64,000 nucleotides of DNA from assembly GCA_964019165.1 (NCBI GenBank), contig OZ025284.1, positions 1,008,185 through 1,072,184 of the forward strand, given 5' to 3'. Below are positions 1 through 21,495 of the stretch, in pieces. The DNA comes from Mastigias papua (lineage: Eukaryota > Cnidaria > Scyphozoa > Rhizostomeae > Mastigiidae). The position numbers and the translations under genes are program-made. The notes under the pieces are model-generated. The model was not told where the DNA came from. It saw only the letters and a list, made by a program, of their open reading frames with translations, and did no database searches. Numbering within the stretch: the stretch's first letter is position 1; every line of letters starts with the position of its first letter.

Positions 1-174
1 CACCTGGTCACCTAATAATCCATTTTTATCATCAATTTCTAGCTGTTCCTTCTTGATCGCGCTACCTGTTGATGGCGAGGACCTACTCCTTCGCCGGCGA
101 ATCTTCCTCTCGACATCTTCTCTGATCGTCTTAAAATCAATAAGCGGCAATTCTGGATCCACCCTATTCTTCAT
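1..174 (-). CDS. N-terminal fragment of an unidentified protein (partial, runs off left edge)
   Basis: On the minus strand an ATG at 174 opens a frame that stays open for 58 codons to the window edge. An in-frame TAA lies ten codons upstream, so this ATG is a plausible true start. The peptide begins MKNRVDPELPLIDFKTIRED and continues with a very basic stretch (KIRRRRSRSS, about residues 24-33), then an acidic/polar segment. No signal peptide is visible. I do not recognise the family. The Arg-rich patch could be a nuclear-localisation or cytosolic basic motif. A splice donor could lie within the last few codons, so the end of this exon is uncertain. Confidence 0.4.
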   Translation of the reverse strand, partial: MKNRVDPELPLIDFKTIREDVERKIRRRRSRSSPSTGSAIKKEQLEIDDKNGLLGDQV

Positions 175-3006
175 GTCTAATAAATGGCCTATAACTTCAA
201 TTTATGATTCGCAAATGATCTGTGCGAATGATTGAGCTATATTTACCCGAGGCAAGCATTAAGAACTGAGAGTATATTTGCAAATGTCAGAGATATGATG
301 GCCATCACTTATTCATGTTCATGCAATATTCATGATAAGAATTTATAATGAGGTTCAATAGACTTCATTATGCTGAACCCAATTGATTCAGTTTCCTACC
401 TGCAAGGAAAGCCCAATATCATTTCAATAGAAATTTCTCCTTTTACAAGCCATTGGTAGATACTGTTTTACTCAAATCGAGATTTAGCATTTCTCCTATC
501 CTATCATTGAATGTGAATCTTTGGTAAACTGGATTGTCTGCCAGAAAGTAACTGAACACAGAACTTCTTTAACACCAATTAAAGCCCTCAGATCTAGTAG
601 GTTTCGCTCTTACCTACTAAAAATACGTATTTAAAAGATACAGTGTATAATTTTGAGAACGTAGGCTTTACCAAGACTCTTGCAAACTACAACAGCCATT
701 CATATAAACTTAAGTGCAGTGGACTAATATGAAAATTGCACGTTGTTATGAATCTTCAAGACATCATTTAGAAAGTGGACAGAGCTTAAGAAAACAAACT
801 AAGGAATAATTCCTCATGATATGCAGTAGTTGCAACGTGAACGGTTTTAATAAGCAAGCTATATTATTGTAAAAAAATACGACTTACGAATGCTACACAA
901 TTGTAAGCATCATATAATACTGACAGTAGTTCAAAAGCCCGGTGTCGTGTTCAGGGACGCCGCGAGAACCCTTTGGCTGGGGTATGTGTAGCCTTCATTT
1001 CCTCGAAAAGAACCTGATTTCAGCCATGAATCAAGAGTTGGGGGCTTGACACCTCACACACCCGATCACTACGTCCCTGGTTTTGTTGCATCTAGATCAA
1101 GTAAGAAACCTGTGCTGAAAAGGTGGGGGAAGGAGGGGAAAGGAAAGGTGAACAATAATCTTTAATTACCAAAATTTTTAACACCCTCTTCTATTGTATA
1201 CCCGAGAGTATAAAGATATCAACAGAAAGCTATTAATGCATTTGCTACTACTAGTTGTCTTACATCAAATTTTAAGTTGTTTTTCCAAAGGTTTCACGCA
1301 AAAACACGTTGGGTGGGCAAAGAGGGGCAACACCTCTTACTTAGATGGGCAAAGCCCCCTAATTTTTAATTGCAAAGCTAAGAACATGCAACGGAGTTAG
1401 CATTGTCGTACAACAGAGTTGACATTTTACGTAAAGATTTGCATGCTTTGTATACAACAGGTACAGGGATGCTTGCATATGACTAGGGCAGGGGGACAAG
1501 GTTTCCACTGAGGGCACACTGTAGAAGTTTCCCACTAATATATGTTAGTCCTGAGGATACGTAAAATATTGCTTGTATAGGTATGTGCTCCCACAGGGGT
1601 GGATTCTATCCTTCAGATTCTTGTTAACAAGGCAAATTTTGACTATGCAAATGCAAATGGTCACACACATTGTCTGCCCTTCCGCCCCTCTGCCCCTCCT
1701 GCCGAGGGCAGGGAACAGTTGGTCATCCCGTCCCCAGGGTAGACGCCCCTGAACAGATACCTGATTAAATGTAGTTATTATCGAAAACCTCAACGTGAGG
1801 AGCTTAAATTGCACATGTCTCCATAAATATTGTCAAAGAATGCCTCCGTAAGAAACTAGAAGCAGGATTTTTGAGCAGCATTTAGAGTTGCATATTATTC
1901 ATGCAGGCACTAAGTTGAGGAAAAATTCTTGATTCATGCAAGTATAAAAATTGCATCTGACGCGGAAGGTACTGAAATTATGTGTATTCTGTTGCCACGC
2001 GTAAGTATATCATTCAAATACTAAATAATTCCAACGTATCATCCGTCCTCTAAGAGTTCATTGATTTTGTTGATCAATCTATTACTTAGTTTCTAGCAAT
2101 ATAGATTCTTATACTTAAGTTTTTAAGACTACTAGTGAAGTCCAGAATTAACGACAATTGTTCCACATTGCAACAATGGCATTGTCATTATTTTCAATCA
2201 TATTATTAATCTCCACAGCACTGCAAATACAATATAAACTATAATTTTAATTGTCATTTGTTACTGGCTAAAAATTTGCGTTTATTACTACACTTTTGGC
2301 ACTAAGGATCTTCTCTGTGGATATTTCTTTAAAACTCCAAGAATTTTGTTAGTATTTTAGAAGCTGGATTGCCTTTAATTAGGCTTTTGAATTATGGTTT
2401 GGACTAACAGTAGCATCGCAAAAAATGATAAGGGTGCCAATGGCAAATTTGTAAATTTTCAAAATCGTTTATTGGAAACATTTATGCAACACGGTACAAC
2501 AGCTTACTTGAGGTTAATGTAGCGAAAAGCATTTTGATTGTGGCATCCTTGCCCCTCCTCCATAACAAAAGGACCAGATGTCTTCGTTTTTATTACAACA
2601 ATGGACAGTGCAAAAATAGTTCTTTGTCTCGTCTTTATGAGGTCAATTGAGTTTCACAGACAAAAGCACTGATTCTTTTTCCGAGAATCAAATGAAAAAT
2701 GGGCCTACTTTACCATGCACCCATTGTGCTCAATGTGATCATGTGATCATTTCGTTCCTTTGCTCTATGCTTTGCTCTTATAAACATGTGGTCTGAGCTA
2801 ACTGGTTTCTAACTAGTTTCATCCGGTATTTTCGCGGCAACCGAATCAAACCTTTGTAGTTGGTTGGTGGATGTCATATCACGTGGGCTCAAAATTCTTG
2901 TCGGAAATTCGCGTGGTAAACAGCAACTGTTTCGCGCCATTGATCTGCCATAGGCCGTTCGACTGTCCTTAAAAACTAGTGTTTTCTTGACATTCCTGCT
3001 CTCAAA
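175..3006. other. Intergenic stretch, no gene seen
   Basis: No open frame here looks like coding sequence; the longest are short and low in quality. The stretch separates the divergently oriented left-edge gene and the AT-hook gene, so both promoters should lie in it. I could not pick out a convincing TATA or initiator element. Confidence 0.5.
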
Positions 3007-3447
3007 ATGCCAGAGAAAGTTGAGGACAAGCCAGCAGAGACTGATTCTGTTGAGAAGCAGCCAGAACAGAACGAAGCAAGTGGTGAGCAGGAACAAACCG
3101 AAGTTCAAGAAGAGAAGAACGAGAATGGAGATATGCAAGATGGCGGAGAGAAACCCAAAGCAGAAGGTAAAGAGGAGGAAGGTGAGTCATCTGATGCACC
3201 AAAGCGAAGAGGAAGGAAGCCAAAACAAGGAAGCGATGGGCCTGATAATAAAAAGCCCAAAAAGGAAGCAAAAACACCTGAGAGAGTCAGTTCAAGGGTT
3301 AGAAATCGTAGCGTTGGGGAGAAACTGCCGGAGTTCAAAGACATGAAGGACCTTCCAAGCCCAACAAGGAGAAAGTCAAAAAGCGACGCAAAAGAATTGG
3401 AGAAACCAGCTGCGAGCGAATCTGAACAGGTTGAAGCCACATCATGA
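3007..3447 (+). CDS. Small AT-hook-like, HMG-type nuclear protein (146 aa)
   Basis: A single-exon frame of 146 residues starts at an ATG preceded by AAA, a good initiation context. Residues 1-65 are strongly acidic (Glu, Asp, Gln, few hydrophobics). Residues 66-75, PKRRGRKPKQ, resemble an AT-hook minor-groove binding motif (RGRKP in place of the classical RGRP). Further basic patches follow at about 82-90, 93-101 and 119-126 (SPTRRKSK, which reads like a phosphorylation site). There is no signal peptide, transmembrane segment or Cys/His zinc motif. Composition suits an HMGA/HMGN-like chromatin protein, but there is only one hook, so the family is not proven. Low complexity makes the ORF less certain than a domain-bearing one. 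A possible poly(A) signal lies at 3983. Confidence 0.6.
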   Translation: MPEKVEDKPAETDSVEKQPEQNEASGEQEQTEVQEEKNENGDMQDGGEKPKAEGKEEEGESSDAPKRRGRKPKQGSDGPDNKKPKKEAKTPERVSSRVRNRSVGEKLPEFKDMKDLPSPTRRKSKSDAKELEKPAASESEQVEATS

Positions 3448-5678
3448 GGGAAGGTTTTTTAAGCGAATACAATAAGCTGGGTCTCGATTATTTCAAACAT
3501 ACTGAGAAGGAGTTAAGTGTTTAACGCGCAAATGTTTCCAACGACTTGGGCATCCATTTGCTTATTCCTTCACTGACAGTTGTTCCGTTGCATTTTAATC
3601 TTAGATGTTTTTAGGACTGACATTGTAAATAATTCCAGGCTTTGGTTTTAGAAAACTTTGTAAGTTTAAACAAAGGAGTAGGCAGTCTTGCTCGACGTTT
3701 ACATTCGTTGCATAGCTTTTGGCTATTACAGATTTTCTCCATGATAATCAATCTCTGTTCTTGTAGTTCGTGCTCTTGTGCATGTTTTCCAGCAATAATA
3801 TGATCTTATTATTTCTTAGTCTGGTAAGCATGGTAACCGATATGGCTTCGTTTTTCAGATGATCTTGTTGATGTGACTGAAAATATCCTTATTTTTCACC
3901 CGTGAGTTACACTGCTCTCGGGCTACTTACGGCCCACAGGTTGACTCTGACCAGTCCTTGACAGATTAGTTAGAACTTGTAAAATAAACTTGTTTTGTAA
4001 TTTCATCTCATGCATTGCCGAAAGCTGGTTTTAGTTTAAAGTTCCTTCGTTCGCATAGATGAAAAGTGCAGGTACTTATATGCAGGATTTGGTTCAGCAC
4101 CTTTGCTTAGGCCTCCACATTATTTTCGGGTTCTAATTGGCCCCATTGAACAAACGGTTGCCCACCCTTACTCTATTGTCATTGGAGGACATATTGTCAG
4201 TTGTCAGCTGAACACTGCATGTCAACAGATTCTACTGGAGAGAGCCGAAAGACAATAGTGAACCAATGTTTTGATGCACCAACACAGTTGTGCTTATTGA
4301 TTTAGTGTTCATGTGTGTGGCAGCACTGGCCTTTATGCAAAGTATGGCAGTTGCTGACATGAGATAAGTATAAGAAATTTGCACTGTACATTTGATGAGC
4401 AGGGCATTTCTCGATTTGGGAGGGCGTTGTGTGGGAGTGGCATTTTCCCATTGACCATATGAGGCAGGAGTGCCTTTTTCCTGTGTGGGTGACAAGTAGT
4501 ACCGAGTCCAGAAATATGTCCAACCTGCCTCTGGTCGCGATTTCTTCATAATAAGCCTTCATCACTAAGGAAACTCAAAAACTAGCCAAAGTTCTTCAAC
4601 TCCAAGCATTGTTTATACCGTTAAAAAGTAGATATCACTTCCAGTCTCCCGTTCCATGATAGTAGAAGTATCTCATGTTTTGTCTCGTTTATGAATGGAA
4701 ACCCCATAGTGAAAGTCACAAACAACAACTATTCTGAAAGTACTGAAATGAAGTGAAAGCATTATGAAGTACTGCTCTTAAGTAATGTATACAAGGCCTT
4801 GAGCTTGGAAATAACGAAACCTTCCTCAAGAAAAACATTAAACAAAATCTTCCTCCGGCTCACAGCGTGGTGCGGTGACTTTTTCTGGACTGTGAAGTAC
4901 TGTATTATATTTTGCCTATAAAACGTATCGAGCTACGTTTCTACACCTGTCCTTTGGACACGATGCTAAGGCTTTCTCAAAAATACATAGCGCTACCAGG
5001 AACTTCTTATTGCCAACCTCCCCATTTATGGACTTTCTGAGAAAAAGAGATGGTAAAAAATCTGTAAAAATGAAGAAGAAAAACAATTTAGCCAATTAGC
5101 CAATTGGTGTTTTCTTTGCATGTGGTATGCACAATGACCTGAAAGTAGTGAATCTTGAGTGGAGAGTATTTCGTAAAACATGTACCTACCTCTATTGGTA
5201 AAATGACCTCTCCAGGTCGAACTGAACATATACCACTGCCCACTGGTCATCATCCCTCCCAATACAGTAAAAGATTTTGAGAAAGCTTTAGATTCACGAA
5301 AGTTAGCTAAAGTCTTGATCTCATAGCCAATGATAAAAGTATGGAAGGTTACTTGTAAACCAATTAAGCTGTAGACTGTGTGAAAAATGATGGTTCGTAA
5401 GTAGAAACCAAAGAATCGCCTAAATTTCCACAAATATTAGAATTTACAATGAGAATTTACAATATGTATATACAATCTCTTACATCTACTAATGTACAAA
5501 GGCTATGACCATACAACCTGTAATACCTACAAAGACACATCAAGACTATTCATGCAGTCCTTCGAGCTTTAGAGCAATAGAGAAAGACTTCACAGAAGCC
5601 AAAGTCGAATGGTACAAATACAACAACCACAGAATCAATCCTTTCATAGCAAACTGTACGGGAGAACCGTCGGGCAAT
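3448..5678. other. 3' flanks of two convergent genes
   Basis: This interval holds the presumed 3' UTR of the AT-hook gene (left) and of the minus-strand FAM184A-type gene (right). A 135-codon minus-strand frame at 5026-5433 shows no recognisable domain and no supporting splice structure, so I do not call it. Confidence 0.5.
3983..3988 (+). terminator. Possible poly(A) signal of the AT-hook gene
   Basis: An AATAAA hexamer lies about 535 bases after the stop codon of the 146-residue AT-hook protein, followed by a T-rich stretch. Position and context are right for the 3' end of that transcript. Confidence 0.4.
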
Positions 5679-16426
<10,748 letters not shown>

Positions 16427-18176
16427 TTTCAAGTGATCAATCTTGCAGGTAACAAGTAGCAATGTTCTATTAATTATCGGGTTCCTATTGGTGACTTATT
16501 CATTGCGAGTCTGGGCTGTATTTCCATAGTAACAACAAATCAACATTATTTTGAACATTAGTTCAATTCACTAGTACATGTGAAATACACACTCTTTTTA
16601 ATATATAAGAATCAGTAAAATTGAGGTTCAGACTGGCTGTTCTTACTTATTCCAGCGTTTTGTGGTTGAATTGTTCTTAATCTGTTCTTAAATTATTGGG
16701 GTGTAGGCAATTTAGACATTAGACAATATACAAGACAACATTGGATGTTTATGAAACAAGTATTATTTTCAATAACACAAGCAGAAGATGAAAGATATAC
16801 GTTCTTGCAGGTGTACAATCCACCATTGATACACTTACCGATTTTTACACGCTGATGTTTAGGGTGGTTCAAGGACTTTTGGCAAACATTTTAGAGCTTA
16901 AAAGTTTTATATCAATTTCAAATAATTTTATGACACTGCGTCAGCCTCCGCTTATTCTTAATTTGTTCTTAATTCCCATCAGTTCTGAGGATCGTCTTCT
17001 CTTAAAATTGCCCTTATAATAAAGGAGTGTATTTGGAATACTTGTCTAGAAAAGAAACACTAGCATTGTCTACATATTCGGCTAATTTTGGTTCCTGCAT
17101 CGGCTGATCGAGCAAGCTCAAACTGTAAATAAGGGAAATGAAGGCAAAAGAATGGGGAATTAGGATGGAGAAATGTTTAGAAAAGAATGAATAGCAAAGA
17201 GTGAGCAGAAAATAATGAACAGAAAAGATTGAATAGAAGATAATGAACAGAAAAATCAGCGAAAATAGCCTGTCCATGGTAAAGTCACTCCATAGGTATG
17301 TGACAGGCTTTTAGCCTACGGCACAGTTACAAGTATAAGTATCTGTATAAGTATAAGATAAGAATGAATAAAAACAACATCAAAAAAGGAGAAGAAGTAA
17401 GTAGGGCAAGGATCAGTACAAGTGTGAATAGCACATTGTAAATACCGTAAAATATGCAAAGTCAAAGAGGTTAGAAGAGATCAAAAAACAAGGTAGGTTG
17501 GAGGACATGCAGAACCAAGATGCTAGATAGAAGCTAGAAAGGTTCTACCTTATGGCTGCAATTAAATTTCAATTTCAAACAAGTATTTCTCAATTTTAAA
17601 TAAAATTCAAAAACATACAATATACTATCAAATATTAGCTACATTAGATGCATGTATTTAAGACTCATTTCATTTTATTGTCGCGTTCATTTTCAAATAT
17701 TTACGGAGGGTAGCCCTTCGAGTGCTGATTTTCAAGGAGCCCTCCATAATGAAAATAAATACGCAATTTTACAAGGCATATGTAAAAATGTAAAATTATT
17801 AACTATTTACAACAAAATTTTGAAATATGCTTACAAAAAATAAAAAATTGGTAAAATAAGATTGGCAGATTAAGAAGGAGCTCTCAAAATAGGTCAACTA
17901 ATCGAGAGAGAGCTATCCTCCTATAAAAAACGAATAAAAAACCAAAATTAACTGTAAGCAACTTGTAAAGATTGGATAACCACATACCTCACAATGCTGC
18001 AACGTGCTGAAACGACGCTGTGAAGGCGGTTGTGGATCAATGATACAAATAAACAAGCCACGATGATAAAGGTACCTGTTTGCAAAAGGTCAAGAAATTC
18101 GGAAGTTTTCCGAAAACAGGAAGGCTTCATGGAATATTTAAACGCACTAAAAGTGATTTAGTTTATAGTGATAAAA
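16427..18176. other. Intergenic region between divergent FAM184A-type and PEBP genes
   Basis: The region separates two divergently transcribed genes and so should contain both promoters. A purine-rich, degenerate repeated segment (GAATGA/GAACAGAAAA-like words) spans roughly 17160-17260. No coding frame is convincing. Confidence 0.5.
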
Positions 18177-20517
18177 ATGGCGTTCAGAATAGGCATGGGT
18201 ATGTTCTGGTGTGTAGTTTGGAGTATGGTGCTTTTCTGTACTATCCATGCTAGGCCAAAGTCTTTTGAAGACCATGAAGAGGAAAAAGTCATGGATGAAC
18301 TCAAAGAGTTATCATCAATGCTCAGTTTGATAGATATGCCTGTAGATAATACTCCAAAAGGCCCGGAAGATGAGGACGAAGAGAGCTCAGGAACTGGTGT
18401 AGGAGATGCGGAGTGTCGTGATGAAATTAAACCAAGAAATACGAAATCAAACGAGACAGTGCAAGACCCCCCTGATTTGATCCATGCAAATTATGATACA
18501 TTGTGTCAGAAAGTCGAAAATGGAACAATAAAGAAATTACCGGTCTATATAGTTGGCATGGAACTTAAAAAATTTTGTGGAGAACTGAATAACATCCCAT
18601 ACAAAAGATTCAAAATGGAGAATTATTTAAAAAGATTGCCAAGGTTTGATATACCTGGCATGTGCATTCCTTTGGTATGTAGTTTAAGTATCATGTGAAA
18701 ACCCCTCCTTGTTGGATAGTATGAGTCATAATTTTTAGAATTTTATGTTGGTTAAAGGCTCTGAGGCCTATAGCTAAGCCACCAACAAAGGAAGAAAGAT
18801 AATTTTCTTTTAAACTATATAGAGAGGGAGGTAAAGTCACACTTATAGAGAAGGAGATTAGATTAAAGCTCTCCTTCAATATTTGCAATGATCTTTACAT
18901 GCAGCCTTGTTTGGTTTCTAAAGTGGATGATGAGCCACATGGCTTTCTGCAGTCTACTTTTTCTTCCATTTCTAGGACTGTAGATGGTTACTATTCTATT
19001 CATATTTTGAATTTCTTTTTAAAAATAAACAAAATTAAGTGTAAAGTCCTGTACCATCTCTATAGTAATTGTGTCAACTTATGTTTACCCTAAAACTGGC
19101 AATGTCACTAGCTGACTCATTTTTATTCATCTTACAGAAAGGCAAAGAAATGACACTGCTAATGGTTGACCCAGATGCACCTAGCAGAAATAGCCACAGG
19201 TGTCGTAGTTGGCTGCACTGGATGGTTATCAACATTCCTGTTAGTATATCTTGTCTTGAGATATATTAACTGTTTAATTTTAACTTAACTAATGGTCGAT
19301 TTTTGTAAAGTGTTGTGTGATTGAAGAGCTTTACATCAAGATGTGCATTTGACGATAATTCATTTTACTTACAAAAGACCAGGATTTTAGATGCTTGAAG
19401 TCAGCCATTTCATCTTGAACCCTTGAATGTTTGTCAGCATTTTGGCAACATTTGAGCACAAGAGATGCATCTAGAGAAATCAGATTATAATTTGATGAAA
19501 TGAATAGTTCAGCCAATTCCATGGTTCTGGGGTGTCCTCTTGTAATATGCAAAGTAGAACTGGCAGAAAATATATAACAGAAGAATCTATTTTGTGGTCT
19601 TAAACCAACTCTCTTTCCTAGTAAATGATAATTTTCTGCTAATATGTTACAACTTTTATGTGCTTGAAAAAATCTGATTTTACCTCACATGTTCCATTCC
19701 TTTTTGGATGTTTTTGGATTAGTATTTTTTATCTCTTCTGTTCCATCCCTATCCACAGAAAGGAAATGTTAGTAAAGGAAAGGAGATCACATGTAAGTAT
19801 CTATATTAGAAGTGATATTATTATTATTAATTAAGATGGGTTCCTTATAAGGAATTTAAACAAAGGAACCATATCAATTCTTCAGATTTGTTATATTCAT
19901 AGTACATATATGATACATTCATAGAAAATGTTGGTTTTGGGCATTTTGCTCACATTGGCTAATTTTTGGGGGAGGGGGAATTCATGCTTGTCATGCAGTT
20001 AATTTGTTCATTAATTTTCATACTTTTATTTATCTAAGATTACAAGCCTCCTCTGCCACCAGTTGGAAGTGGGCCTCATCGCTACTTCTTCCTGCTCTAT
20101 GAACAAAATTACCATATAGGAAATATTGATGATTCAGAAAACAACATGCATGTCCGATGTGGCTTTAATGTGCGTAACTTTGCAGAAGATAATTCATTAA
20201 TTGGACCAGTTGCTTTGAATATGTTCATAACAGAAAGGAAAAGAAGATCTGTTGCCACAGATGATGAAGACAAGGACAAAACTGAAGGCAAGAAAAAGGA
20301 TGCCAGCAAAAATGAGAAAGACTCAGAGAACAAAAATAATAAGGAAAAAGATGTAAAAGGTAGCAAACAAAAGGAAGAAAATAAAAAGAATACAGGCATG
20401 AATGAGAAAGATGTAAGGAACAAAATTGAAAAAGAGAAAGATGATAAAGATAAGGAAGAAAAGGAGGGAAAGAAAAAGGATGCAAAGAAGCAACCAGCTA
20501 AAAAGGACCTGATATAA
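18177..20517 (+). CDS. Secreted PEBP-family protein with charged C-terminal tail (370 aa, 4 exons)
   Basis: Exons 18177-18674, 19138-19239, 19759-19792 and 20039-20517 sum to 371 codons. The first ATG (AAAATGGCG context) opens a signal peptide of about 25 residues (hydrophobic FWCVVWSMVLFC, then HA before RPKSF). An acidic linker follows to about residue 85, then a phosphatidylethanolamine-binding-protein domain from about residue 105 to 280. Family ligand-pocket landmarks are visible: DPDAPSR at 177-183, WLHWM at 191-195 and GPHRYFFLLYEQ from 223, followed by FNVRNFAEDNSLIGPVAL. Residues about 285-370 are a repetitive Lys/Glu/Asp tail (GKKKDA, KEKD, KKDAKK). Secreted PEBP4-like proteins are the nearest familiar group, and the assignment within the family is inference. 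Four Cys in the N-terminal half fit an extracellular protein. The 34-bp third exon is very short but keeps the frame. The gene sits divergent to the FAM184A-type gene. Confidence 0.87.
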
Positions 20518-21495
20518 ATTTCCTCATTCTTATATGAACTTAGATTTGTTTGCTAGTTTCTTCTTGGAAATCAGTGGTAATGTAAAAGATTGAAAAAGTA
20601 TTAAATACTTAAAAATGAGCACTAACAGTAGAAGTATTTGATTACTTCTTTTACTCTTGAAATAGATTTCTGCTCTTGTAGCATTTATTTTGATCACTAT
20701 ATGGACACAAATCCCTCTTAGAATCCATAGACATTCTAGTTATATAAAAAGTAGGATTTTCATCTCTGCTGTTTTTGTTGTAATTGGAAATGGATTTCTT
20801 TAGAGTATAATTAGTCTTATCTGGTTTAGGCTTATGGAATAAGAAACTTAACTCATAGGTTTAATTGTAGATTAATGTTATCATTTGAATAGAACATGTT
20901 TCACAGGCAGTATTTTGTGCATTACATTGATGTGTATATTCAAAGAATCATACTTTTTATCAACACTATATTGACATAAATAGTTTCAGTTAATAGTTAT
21001 AACTTGATTGTGAAACTTCTCTTAATATATAAGACTAAAGTATTTACTATAATGCACCTCTCAAAAAACTGAGCCGTGTATTTCTTGCATGCCTGTGAAC
21101 ACTCATGAAGACAATGAAATACAGAGCGGAAATGTACCAAAGTTAACAAATAAAAGCAATTGAAGACTTTAACGGTTGAGAGTTCTGGGTTAGTCCAAAG
21201 CTGAATAATGATAAAAATGTTGAATAAATCTTAATTTTAGAATTAGACTCTGGTCCGGTTTTAGCAGTCTTAGATATGCAGTCTAGAAGTTTAATGCACA
21301 GCTACAAAACTAGGTAATTGCAGATTTTAGTTGTTGTAAACAACAGAGTGTAACTACTCTCGTTCACTCAAGGTCCGCGTATAAACATTTGGCTGGTATT
21401 TGTTGCGTCACCGCCTCGATTGGGCGTCGATTGTTATGCTTCTGTTTTGGTTGGCAGACGATTGATGCGTTACAAGAAGAGATGGAGAAACGATC
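20518..21495. other. PEBP 3' flank and RNF103-type gene upstream region
   Basis: AT-rich sequence up to about 21230 looks like a 3' UTR with two poly(A) hexamers. From about 21350 the base composition becomes more GC-rich, consistent with the promoter or 5' leader of the next gene. No coding frame is supported. Confidence 0.45.
21149..21154 (+). terminator. Candidate poly(A) signal for the PEBP gene
   Basis: An AATAAA lies about 630 bases past the PEBP stop codon. A second AATAAA sits at 21223-21228. Either could end the transcript, since the next gene on this strand begins at about 21.5 kb. Confidence 0.35.

Noticed and set aside
5026..5433. 135-codon minus-strand open frame
   Set aside because: It has no recognisable domain, lies in the 3' flank of the FAM184A-type gene and has no splice or conservation support.
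20109..20485. Antisense Ser/Phe/Leu-rich frames opposite the PEBP tail
   Set aside because: They are the complement of the Lys/Glu-rich coding tail, so their length reflects composition only.
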